From positions 2,294,001 to 2,358,000 of the forward strand of contig NZ_CP088952.1 of NCBI RefSeq assembly GCF_021165955.1: a DNA stretch of 64,000 nt, written 5' to 3'. Source of the DNA: Massilia endophytica (GTDB lineage Bacteria; Pseudomonadota; Gammaproteobacteria; Burkholderiales; Burkholderiaceae_D). The translations under genes and the position numbers were made by a program. A model generated the notes under the pieces. That model was not told the DNA's origin. It did not search any database and saw only the letters and a list, made by a program, of their open reading frames with translations. This document shows positions 7,704 through 15,061 of the stretch, piece by piece (the first letter of the stretch is position 1; every line of letters starts with the position of its first letter).

Positions 7704-8975
7704 TTACCACGCCTGATAGAAGGGGACCTTCAGGCGCACCGGCCGCACATCGAGCCGCGCATCGAAGATCGTATAGTCCTTGTCGTCCAGCCCCGCATTA
7801 TCCCAGCCATGGGTATGCTCGTCACGCCGCAGCGTGAATTCGAAACCCAGCTCCGGCGCGGGATCGGCCACCTGTGCATCGGGCAGCTGTTCGAGGTCGA
7901 AGGCGATGCCGCGAACATGGTCGCGCGGACCATCCACCAGTTGCGCCAGGGCCCGCAGAATGGCGTTTTCGCCGAGAATGTCGGTAAAGGCAGGACGGAT
8001 ATATTCCAGCTCGGGGGCAAAGCCGGGCTGCCGGAACCTGATCTCGCCCCGCGCCTGTTTGGCTGGCAGCACCTGCCCCTTCAATTTGGCCAGGTCATAG
8101 CGGTCGCCGTTATCGAGGTAGGATATCCTTACATTGCTTACGTTCAGGGGCCCCGCTTCCTGTGTCGCCTGGCGCAGGTCCAGCAGGAGCGCCCCGCTGG
8201 CGCCCACAATCTCGATTTCGCTTCCGTGAATGATGGCTGCGGTATTTTCGTCCACCCCGAGTCCCACCTTGTAGCCCTTGGCCAGCATGAGCGCCAGCAT
8301 GCGCCCCACCCTGCCCCGCTTGAGGAAATGCTGGTCGATGAACAGCTGGTCGCCCACAAAGCCCAGCCCCCGGTCGATCTCCTTCCCGTCGCGCATGACG
8401 CCCTTCATCACCTGCACGGGATTCATCGCATCGCGGAACATGGTGCTGCTCATGATGGCGGCTCCGGCGCTGCTGCCCGCAATGACGCCGCCGCGCGCCT
8501 GCAGCTCGCGCACGGCTTGCAGCACGGGCGATGCCACCCCGTCCGGATTCAGTACATCGGCCGTGCGTTCCTGCGCGCCTCCGGTAAAGAACACGCCCGT
8601 GGCGGCGCGGATCCGGGCCACATTCTCAGGGTCGGCCGCTGCCCGGCGTGCGGATTCCAGCGTTTCGCCAGCCCAGCGCGGCGCGATCTTCAGCAGCTCC
8701 GCCTGGGCGCCGCGGCGCCGCAGCTGCTCCACCGCGTCCGCGCCCGAGGTTTCGGGACGCGACGAGGCGGTTGGAATCACCACAAACCGCGCCGCGGAGC
8801 CCCCGGCCAGCTGCACCAGGCGCTGGCGTATGGCCTCGTTGTCGGAGCGCACGGCGCCGCCCATGGGTATGACCGTGCCAGCGACAGGCTGGAACGCCAG
8901 CGCCCGCGGCGCTTCCGCCGCATGCGCAAGGGAACCCAGCAATTGAACGGACAGCAGCATCAACAAGGACTTCAC
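7704..8975 (-). CDS. secreted cyanophycinase (peptidase S51, CphE-like)
   Basis: A 423-residue protein with a signal peptide (MKSLLMLLSVQLLGSLAHA, then AEAPR). S51 hallmarks are FFTGGAQERTADVL, the nucleophile elbow G-S-S169-A-G, IDQHFLKRGRVGRML and GVDENTAA. Cyanophycinases cut multi-L-arginyl-poly-aspartate to beta-Asp-Arg dipeptides; exported forms let heterotrophs feed on the polymer. About 120 residues after the catalytic core form a C-terminal extension of unclear function. GTG at 8975 is chosen because GGAG sits 6 nt upstream and the signal peptide starts there. It is the first gene of a minus-strand set with an AraC regulator, astA and an M24 peptidase, and is divergent from a TonB receptor. 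Another S51 dipeptidase specificity is possible. Confidence 0.85.
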   Translation of the reverse strand: MKSLLMLLSVQLLGSLAHAAEAPRALAFQPVAGTVIPMGGAVRSDNEAIRQRLVQLAGGSAARFVVIPTASSRPETSGADAVEQLRRRGAQAELLKIAPRWAGETLESARRAAADPENVARIRAATGVFFTGGAQERTADVLNPDGVASPVLQAVRELQARGGVIAGSSAGAAIMSSTMFRDAMNPVQVMKGVMRDGKEIDRGLGFVGDQLFIDQHFLKRGRVGRMLALMLAKGYKVGLGVDENTAAIIHGSEIEIVGASGALLLDLRQATQEAGPLNVSNVRISYLDNGDRYDLAKLKGQVLPAKQARGEIRFRQPGFAPELEYIRPAFTDILGENAILRALAQLVDGPRDHVRGIAFDLEQLPDAQVADPAPELGFEFTLRRDEHTHGWDNAGLDDKDYTIFDARLDVRPVRLKVPFYQAW

Positions 8976-9236
8976 GGCAAGCTCCTTCACACTCGAATTG
9001 CAGACTATGTTGCCACCGATCTGGCAATGGCAGCCGGACAGGCTCCCCGGTTTGCGCACATTGGCAATTGGATGTCGCACTGTGGAAAGTCCGCAACAGA
9101 TGATAGCTTCCTTCATTGCAACAATGCGACACGGCTTTTCCACAGAGCGACCCCGGCAAGCCCAGGCAGGCGCAAGCATCACAACGTTGCATATACTGAA
9201 ACTGTTCCATCCCCCCCACTTACGAGGACAGATCGC
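8976..9236. promoter_or_regulatory. divergent promoter region between cyanophycinase and TonB receptor genes
   Basis: A 261-bp gap between divergent starts. It holds a 7-bp inverted pair, TGTCGCA at 9073-9079 and TGCGACA at 9125-9131, and a TATACTGAAA stretch at 9192-9201 upstream of the receptor start. GAGGA precedes the receptor ATG. These could be regulator and promoter sites, but no site is certain. Confidence 0.4.
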
Positions 9237-11990
9237 ATGAAAACACCTGGCAAGCAAAATACGCCTGCATTCCGCCGCTCCCGCTGCGCCCATGCTGTAC
9301 TGCTCGCGCTTGGCGGCATGAGCCTGGCCGCATACGCGCAAACCATGCCGCGCGTGGAAATCACCGGCTCCAGTATCAAGCGCATCGAAGGCGAAGCCGC
9401 GCTGCCAGTGGAAGTGATCAAGCGGGAGGACATCGAGAAGTCCGGCGTGACCACGGCGGCCGAACTGCTGCAGAAAATATCCTCCAACGTGGGCGGGCTG
9501 ACCGATGGCGCCAGCGTCAGCGACGTTATGGGCGGCCAGCGCGGCTTCAACGGGGCCAACCTGCGCGGCCTGGGCGTTTCAAGCACCCTGGTGCTCCTGA
9601 ACGGCCGCCGCATGGCCAACTTCGCCAGCCCCGGCGACAACTCCGGCGTGGACCTGAACAATATCCCCTCCGGCGCCATCCAGCGCGTGGAAGTGCTCAA
9701 GGATGGCGCTTCGGCGATCTACGGCACCGACGCCATGGGCGGCGTCATCAACTTCATCACCCGCAAGGACTATCGCGGTGGCGAGGCCAGCGTGTATGCG
9801 CTGGGTACGGATGAGGGCGGCGGCGGCAAGAAGTCCGCCTCGCTCTCCGGCGGCTTTGGCGATTTGAGCACCGACCGCTACAACGTGTTCGGCGCGCTGG
9901 ACGTGCAGGAAACGGACCGCCTGGCCAGCTCCCAGCGCAAGTTCATGCAGGAATACAGCCTGCCCGACCGCCTGTCGCCACAGCTGTCCAGCTACTCCTT
10001 CCCGGGCAATGTGGACCTGACGGCAGCGCAGCTGGCGACGCTGAACAAATCGGGCTACCTGAAGGGTTCGGGCCCCGGCGGCGTCTGGGCGCCATCGCCC
10101 GGCCGGCGCGTGAACTTTGGCAAGGACTCCTGCGTGAACGGCAGCCCGAACGTGGTGCGCCCGCTCGGTCCCGGCGGCACGGAAGGCTGTTCCTACAACT
10201 ACATGGGCGACTCTGAAGTCTATCCCGACTCCAAAAAGCAGAGCTTCATCGGCCGCGCCACCTTCCAGGCGGCGGACGCCCACCAGATCTTCGCCGAAGT
10301 CCTGCTTAGCAGAGCCGAGACCAGCTACGCCGCCTCCCCCGCCACTTCGGGCAGCATCAACGGAACGAGCACCGGCATCTACCTGCCAGCCGACCTGCAG
10401 GCGAAGACCGGCATCACCACTCCGGTCAACTTCCGCTTCCGCCTGACCGACGCGGGCCGCCGCACCTCGGAAGTGACCAGCAAGGCCTCCCGCTTCCTGC
10501 TGGGGGCGACCGGCAAGGTGGGCGACTGGGAATACGACACGGCCTACAACCACAGCGTGAACAAGGCCACCGACCTGGATATCGACGGCTGGGTTTCGCG
10601 CAGCAAGATGCTGGCGGGTATTGCCAGCGGCAAGTACAACCCCTTCGTGCCTGCCACGGATGATGCAGGCCGCAAGTTTATGGATTCGATCAAGATCCAT
10701 GGCGCGGCGCGCATCTCGAAAGGCACGAGCGACAGCGTGGACGGCAAGCTGACCCGCCCACTGATGGCGCTGGGCGGCGGCGATGCCATGCTGGCGGTGG
10801 GCGCGGAACTGCGGCGCGAGAAGACGGCGTTCACCTCCACCGAGGCGCTGCGCACGAACGACGTGCAGGGCGACCGCGCCAGCTCCGACGAACTGCTGGC
10901 CGACTCGTCGAACTCGCGCCGCATCACCGGCATCTACACGGAGATCAATGCGCCCTTCAGCAAGGAATGGGAAGGCCAGTTCGCCATTCGCCACGACCGC
11001 TACAAGGGCGTGCATGATCCGCTGACCAAGGTCACCACGCCGGAACTGAAGACCACCAATCCGAAAATCGCCCTCAGCTACCGCCCGAGCAAGGAAGTAC
11101 TGGGCCGCGCCTCCTACGGCACCGGTTTCCGCGCACCGTCGATCGCCGAACTGTTCCTGCCGGTGCGCTCCGGCACCACGGCCAGCTTCGTGAAGGACCC
11201 GGTCTCGGGCGAAGTGGCGCAGTTCGACCTGGACCGCTACGGCAATCCGCAGCTGAAACCGGAAAAGTCCAAGCAGTTCTCGGCAGGCGTGGTGCTGGAA
11301 CCCAACCGGAACTGGAACGTCAGCCTCGACTACTGGAAGATTCGCAAGACCGACATCATCTCGGAGATCGGCGAGCAGACCGTGTTCGACAACCCGGTCT
11401 ACTACAACGATCCGGAGATTGTGGTGCGCGACGAGGACGGCCTCGTATCCTACCTGCAGTTCAAGAAGGAGAACCGCGGCAAGCTCAATACGTCCGGCCT
11501 CGATCTCTCGCTGAACTGGCGTGGCGACGCCACGTCCGTGGGCCGCTTCAGCGCAAGCCTGAACGGCACGCTGATCACCGAGTACAAGTTCCAGTCCGAT
11601 CCCCACTCGCCGATGACGAGCGGCTTGGGCGTGTTCCGCGACGACAAGGCCGTGCAGCGCTGGCGGCACAAAGCCAATATCGACTGGACGCAGGGTGCGG
11701 TCAACCTGAGCCTGGGCCACACCTTCTTCTCCAGCTATCGCGACCAGAACATCGAAGGGCTGGCCGATCCGGGCTGGAACGACCGCGATGTGAAGGCCTA
11801 TTCGCTGTGGGACCTGACGGGCAGCTACTCGTTCAACAAGAACCTGAAGCTGCGCGCCGGCGTCATCAATCTGTTCGACACGCCGCCGCCGTTCACCAAC
11901 CAGTCGCGCTACTTCGAAGTGACCTGGGATCCGACCTACGGCGATCCGCGCGGCCGGTCGTTCTTTGCGAACCTGCAGTACAAGTTCTAA
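9237..11990 (+). CDS. TonB-dependent outer-membrane receptor
   Basis: A 917-residue receptor with an N-terminal signal peptide ending near AAYAQ, a plug domain (about 45-165; VEVIKREDIEKSG, LVLLNGRRM, GAIQRVEVLKDGASAIYGTD, GGVINFITRK) and a long beta-barrel ending in NLQYKF with the terminal aromatic needed for BAM assembly. The PEKSKQFSAGV and FRAPSIAELF strands are typical of large receptors for oligosaccharides or peptides. GAGGA precedes the ATG. Its divergent placement from the cyanophycinase suggests uptake of the products, such as dipeptides, but the substrate cannot be read from sequence. Confidence 0.92.
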   Translation: MKTPGKQNTPAFRRSRCAHAVLLALGGMSLAAYAQTMPRVEITGSSIKRIEGEAALPVEVIKREDIEKSGVTTAAELLQKISSNVGGLTDGASVSDVMGGQRGFNGANLRGLGVSSTLVLLNGRRMANFASPGDNSGVDLNNIPSGAIQRVEVLKDGASAIYGTDAMGGVINFITRKDYRGGEASVYALGTDEGGGGKKSASLSGGFGDLSTDRYNVFGALDVQETDRLASSQRKFMQEYSLPDRLSPQLSSYSFPGNVDLTAAQLATLNKSGYLKGSGPGGVWAPSPGRRVNFGKDSCVNGSPNVVRPLGPGGTEGCSYNYMGDSEVYPDSKKQSFIGRATFQAADAHQIFAEVLLSRAETSYAASPATSGSINGTSTGIYLPADLQAKTGITTPVNFRFRLTDAGRRTSEVTSKASRFLLGATGKVGDWEYDTAYNHSVNKATDLDIDGWVSRSKMLAGIASGKYNPFVPATDDAGRKFMDSIKIHGAARISKGTSDSVDGKLTRPLMALGGGDAMLAVGAELRREKTAFTSTEALRTNDVQGDRASSDELLADSSNSRRITGIYTEINAPFSKEWEGQFAIRHDRYKGVHDPLTKVTTPELKTTNPKIALSYRPSKEVLGRASYGTGFRAPSIAELFLPVRSGTTASFVKDPVSGEVAQFDLDRYGNPQLKPEKSKQFSAGVVLEPNRNWNVSLDYWKIRKTDIISEIGEQTVFDNPVYYNDPEIVVRDEDGLVSYLQFKKENRGKLNTSGLDLSLNWRGDATSVGRFSASLNGTLITEYKFQSDPHSPMTSGLGVFRDDKAVQRWRHKANIDWTQGAVNLSLGHTFFSSYRDQNIEGLADPGWNDRDVKAYSLWDLTGSYSFNKNLKLRAGVINLFDTPPPFTNQSRYFEVTWDPTYGDPRGRSFFANLQYKF

Positions 11991-12008
11991 GGTCCGCTTC
12001 AATGCCCT

Positions 12009-12032
12009 GCCAGCCCCTCCCGTGGGGCTGGC
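12009..12032. terminator. hairpin between convergent genes
   Basis: A perfect 9-bp stem, GCCAGCCCC with GGGGCTGGC, and a 6-nt loop fill the 42-bp gap between the receptor stop and the esterase stop. It could end transcription from both sides; there is no strong T-tract. Confidence 0.6.
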
Positions 12033-13118
12033 TCACCACCCCATCGCGCGCTGGATGTGCGCTGCGAGCTTCGCGGCCATGTCCTTCTGCTGCACCACGC
12101 GAGGATGGGCCCCGTATCCGGTGTACTCGAAGAAGATGGAGTCGATGCGCTCATCGCCACCCCGCCGCAGGCGCTCCACGGCGGCCTTCACATAGCCCGG
12201 CCATTTCGAGCCGGGACGCGTGGCATCCATGCTTCCGAGTGCACAAACGATATAGGCCTTGGGATAAGCTTTCCGGATCCGCTGTACAAAGGTTTCGTAG
12301 GCGGCGATCCGCTGCTCCTCGTTCGGCTCCGGCTGCAGCCGGTGCCGGTCGTCGATAAGCCATCTGTCGTTCTGCATCAGGTTGATCACCACGACATCCG
12401 GCGTCCAGCGTGGAAACTCCCAGCGCGTATCGTTCTTGCCGACCGCGCTCATCTGGCCATAAAACTCCGGCATCGTGAAGGGGAACCAGCTGATCATCAC
12501 GCCTATGCCGCTCTGCGACGTCATGTGAAGCTCCGCACCCAGCTTGCGCGCCGCGATCGACGCATAGGACATGTAGCTGTTCTTGTCCCGCAAGGCATCG
12601 TCGCGGCCATTCACGGGGGCCTCGTTGCCGAGTCCACTGGTGATGGAGTCTCCGAATACCTCCATGCGGCGCGCCGGCCGTGGCGGCGGTGGCAGCAGCT
12701 GGCCGCCATCGGACAGCTCAAAGCCGCGCAGCACGGTTGCGCCCTCTGCGCCCTCGGTGCGTTTGGTGATCAGGAAGCTGTGCGGTCCCGGCTTCAGGCC
12801 CGTTGCCAATACATAGGTCTTGTTCCCGCGATCCGCCTGCAAGATCAATGGCGCGGCATCGTCGCCATCCAGGATCACATTGAAGTAGTTCTGGCCTTTC
12901 TCGTCGTCCAGGGTCACGGCCAGCGATGTGCCAACGAAGTTTGCCGCGACGGCCGTCGACGGCCAGCTGATCACGGGCGCACGCGGATCGGTAAAATCCA
13001 CGCGCCCCGTGTAGAGAAGGCCTTTGTCGTCGGCTGGAACAGCCACGCCGGCGATTGCCAGCGAGGCATGCAGCAAGCAGCTGAGGGCCGTGAGAAATAT
13101 GATTGCGATACGCTTCAT
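12033..13118 (-). CDS. secreted SGNH/GDSL hydrolase, CE2-like carbohydrate esterase
   Basis: A 361-residue exported protein (signal peptide ends near LAIAG). The N-terminal half (about 30-140) is a beta-rich jelly-roll-like domain as in family CE2 esterases. The SGNH domain follows: block I FGDSITSGLGNE, with the nucleophile Ser near residue 155, then INLMQNDRW and the C-terminal His in GAHPRVVQQKDMA. CE2 enzymes remove acetyl groups from xylan or other glycans. Two genes downstream on the same strand encode the barrel protein, and a GH62 arabinofuranosidase lies 4 kb away, so plant polysaccharide work is plausible. Deacetylation of another glycan is possible. Confidence 0.8.
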   Translation of the reverse strand: MKRIAIIFLTALSCLLHASLAIAGVAVPADDKGLLYTGRVDFTDPRAPVISWPSTAVAANFVGTSLAVTLDDEKGQNYFNVILDGDDAAPLILQADRGNKTYVLATGLKPGPHSFLITKRTEGAEGATVLRGFELSDGGQLLPPPPRPARRMEVFGDSITSGLGNEAPVNGRDDALRDKNSYMSYASIAARKLGAELHMTSQSGIGVMISWFPFTMPEFYGQMSAVGKNDTRWEFPRWTPDVVVINLMQNDRWLIDDRHRLQPEPNEEQRIAAYETFVQRIRKAYPKAYIVCALGSMDATRPGSKWPGYVKAAVERLRRGGDERIDSIFFEYTGYGAHPRVVQQKDMAAKLAAHIQRAMGW

Positions 13119-13137
13119 CCGGGGCTCACCTCAAGTC

Positions 13138-13455
13138 TCAGGCAGGAATCGCCTTATCCCGTGCAAGCGGCTTAATGACCTTGGCGATGGCTTTCCCCGC
13201 CGTCATTTCGGCAGTACGCAAATCGTAGGCGCTCTGAAGATTCAACCACCCTTGCGCCTCGCTCCCGAAATAGCGCTCCAGCCGCAGGGCAGTATCCGCC
13301 GTTACACCACGTTCGCCTTTGATAATCTCGCTCAGGCGCGAGTAAGGAACATGCAGCGCCAAAGCCACCGAACGCACACTGACGCCCATAGGCTTAATAT
13401 AGTCCTCCAACAAAATCTCCCCGGGATGCACCGGACGCATGCCATTCTTGAACAT
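13138..13455 (-). CDS. higA: HigA-family antitoxin (XRE helix-turn-helix)
   Basis: A 105-residue protein opening with RPVHPGEILLEDYIKPMGVS, the HigA signature, followed by an XRE-type HTH (SVALALHVPYSRLSEIIKGERGV) and the ALRLERYFGSEAQGWLNLQ segment. It lies 20 nt downstream of the toxin gene, the toxin-first order usual for higBA. It should neutralise HigB and repress the operon through the palindrome upstream of higB. Confidence 0.92.
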   Translation of the reverse strand: MFKNGMRPVHPGEILLEDYIKPMGVSVRSVALALHVPYSRLSEIIKGERGVTADTALRLERYFGSEAQGWLNLQSAYDLRTAEMTAGKAIAKVIKPLARDKAIPA

Positions 13456-13475
13456 GATGTACTCCGTTCCGTTCT

Positions 13476-13745
13476 TCAGTGTGGATCCTCAATCAGTACG
13501 TCATAGGGACCGTTCGGCCCCCATTTGAAGGTCAGACGCCATTGGTCGTTGATACGCACATGCCAGGCCCCGTCGTACTCTTTCAGGTCGTTGCCAGGCG
13601 GAGCCTTCATAAAGTTCAGTGAAGGGGCCGCATCAAGCTGCGCCAGCTTTCGCTCAGCTGCACTCTTGATGTTGGCAAACCTGCGGCTCTTACCCGTTGT
13701 GAACAAGGTTTCGGTGTCAATGCACGCAAAGGACTGGATTGCCAT
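13476..13745 (-). CDS. higB: HigB-family toxin (RelE/ParE superfamily mRNA interferase)
   Basis: An 89-residue protein with the HigB pattern: IQSFACIDTETLFTTGKSRR, then AERKLAQLDAAPSLNFMKAPPGNDL and the end VRINDQWRLTFKWGPNGPYDV. HigB toxins cut mRNA on the ribosome. ATG at 13745 is preferred to an in-frame TTG at 13751. There is no strong ribosome site, which may keep toxin synthesis low. The partner antitoxin follows in the same operon. Confidence 0.9.
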   Translation of the reverse strand: MAIQSFACIDTETLFTTGKSRRFANIKSAAERKLAQLDAAPSLNFMKAPPGNDLKEYDGAWHVRINDQWRLTFKWGPNGPYDVLIEDPH

Positions 13746-13758
13746 ACTCAAATATTAT

Positions 13759-13776
13759 CTGTTATCCGGTTAACAG
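13759..13776. promoter_or_regulatory. palindromic operator upstream of higBA
   Basis: CTGTTA and TAACAG arms are separated by 6 nt with a CCGG core, 13 bp upstream of the higB start codon. The position and symmetry fit a HigA autoregulatory site. HigA operators are known to be short palindromes; binding here is inferred. Confidence 0.6.
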
Positions 13777-13793
13777 TCAACCAGCTCCAGCGT

Positions 13794-15059
13794 TTACTGT
13801 GCAAGCGAGTCCGCCAGCTCGGCCTTTTTCATGTTTTCCTCGTAACCCGCCAGCGCGCGGGCGTCCTTCCCTTGCGACCGTCCAAGCGACAGCGCGCGCT
13901 GGAACTGGGTTTTTGCCAGCTTCGGCTGCTTCATCGCCAGCAGGGCTTCGCCATAGCTGTCGTACGCATTCGCCGAGTCGGGATGGGTTTCGACGTTGAA
14001 CTTCATCAGCACCGGCGCAAACTGCGCCCTCTTCGGCTGCCGAAGCAGCTCGTACGCCATGGCGTTGATATCGGCCTCGCCAAGCTGGCTCGCTTTCAGC
14101 CTGGCCGACACCATGGACTCTGCGTCCCCCGGCACAAGCAGAGCAGCCTGGTCGACCGCGTCGAGGACACCTTCACGGGCCAGTTTGCGGGCTTTCCTTT
14201 GGGCCTGTGCGGAAGCGCTGGCAATCACCTGTTCGACCGCGCGGATCACCAGCTCCGGCTCATCGAGCTGAATATAGTGGCCGCTGTTCGAGGTGACGAC
14301 ATGGCTGCCGTTGGAGAATTGGCGGAAGAACTGTTCGTGCAACAGGCGCCAGGCCGCCATGCCGGATGGCGTATGCAGGAGGAACTCGGGCTTTTCGTAC
14401 ACCTTGGCGGACGTCAGCACCACGGTCGGCACATCCGGCAGCGGCACGCCCTGGGGCAAGGCGCCTGCATCGAAGATCTGCTGAACCAGTTTGTACTCGG
14501 CCTTGAAGGCCGCGGGCGTGAAGCCCTCGAAGGCTTTCTGGTCTGCGGCAAACCTGGTCGCGTCGATCTTCTTGAGCGCAGCGTCCATGCCTTCTGCGCT
14601 TGCATCCACAAACACCATTCCGGCCACTTCAGCCGGATGGTGCGCAGCAAACTGGCGCACCAGGAAGCCGCCATAGGAATGGCCGACCAGGATGAACGGC
14701 GGTTTCAGTTCAGCCGCCTTGACCATCTGTTCAAGCTCCGCCCCGCTCTGCTCCAGCGTGCGCGGCTCCGGGCGCGCATCGGACTTGCCGACACCGGCAC
14801 GCGAGTACACAACCACCTTGGCCGACTTCGACAATGCTGGCGCCACCTTCCTCCACACACTCAGGTCGCCTGCGAATCCCGATTCGAAAATGACTGTGTA
14901 AGGCCCGCTGCCTGCGGTCTGCATATCCAGGGCATAGCCGCCGATGCGCAGGCCGGGCTTCGGTGCATCGGCGGGAAGCGCCTGCGCATTGCACAGCAGA
15001 CTACCCATCCCAAGGGCGAGCAACAAGAGGGAGGTCCTGACAAATTTCTTGGTATGCAT
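13794..15059 (-). CDS. exported alpha/beta hydrolase with C-terminal TPR-like tail
   Basis: A 421-residue protein with a signal peptide (cut after the LCNAQA region). The alpha/beta hydrolase domain (about 35-275) shows IFESGFAGDLSVW, the nucleophile elbow GHSYGG and the catalytic-His segment SGHYIQLDEPE. The last 100 residues (HPDSANAYDSYGEALLAMKQ) look like TPR repeats, known behind some serine hydrolases and beta-lactamase-like proteins. Its ATG is 2 nt after the stop of the outer-membrane barrel gene and has no good ribosome site of its own, so translation probably re-initiates. Substrate unknown. Confidence 0.8.
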   Translation of the reverse strand: MHTKKFVRTSLLLLALGMGSLLCNAQALPADAPKPGLRIGGYALDMQTAGSGPYTVIFESGFAGDLSVWRKVAPALSKSAKVVVYSRAGVGKSDARPEPRTLEQSGAELEQMVKAAELKPPFILVGHSYGGFLVRQFAAHHPAEVAGMVFVDASAEGMDAALKKIDATRFAADQKAFEGFTPAAFKAEYKLVQQIFDAGALPQGVPLPDVPTVVLTSAKVYEKPEFLLHTPSGMAAWRLLHEQFFRQFSNGSHVVTSNSGHYIQLDEPELVIRAVEQVIASASAQAQRKARKLAREGVLDAVDQAALLVPGDAESMVSARLKASQLGEADINAMAYELLRQPKRAQFAPVLMKFNVETHPDSANAYDSYGEALLAMKQPKLAKTQFQRALSLGRSQGKDARALAGYEENMKKAELADSLAQ

Positions 15060-15061
15060 TC

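Noticed and set aside
7638..9236. N-terminal extension of the TonB receptor frame by over 500 codons
   Set aside because: Antisense to cyanophycinase; the true start at 9237 has a ribosome site and signal peptide.
9579..12002. Minus-strand open frame of 807 codons
   Set aside because: Antisense of the TonB receptor gene with no domain signal.
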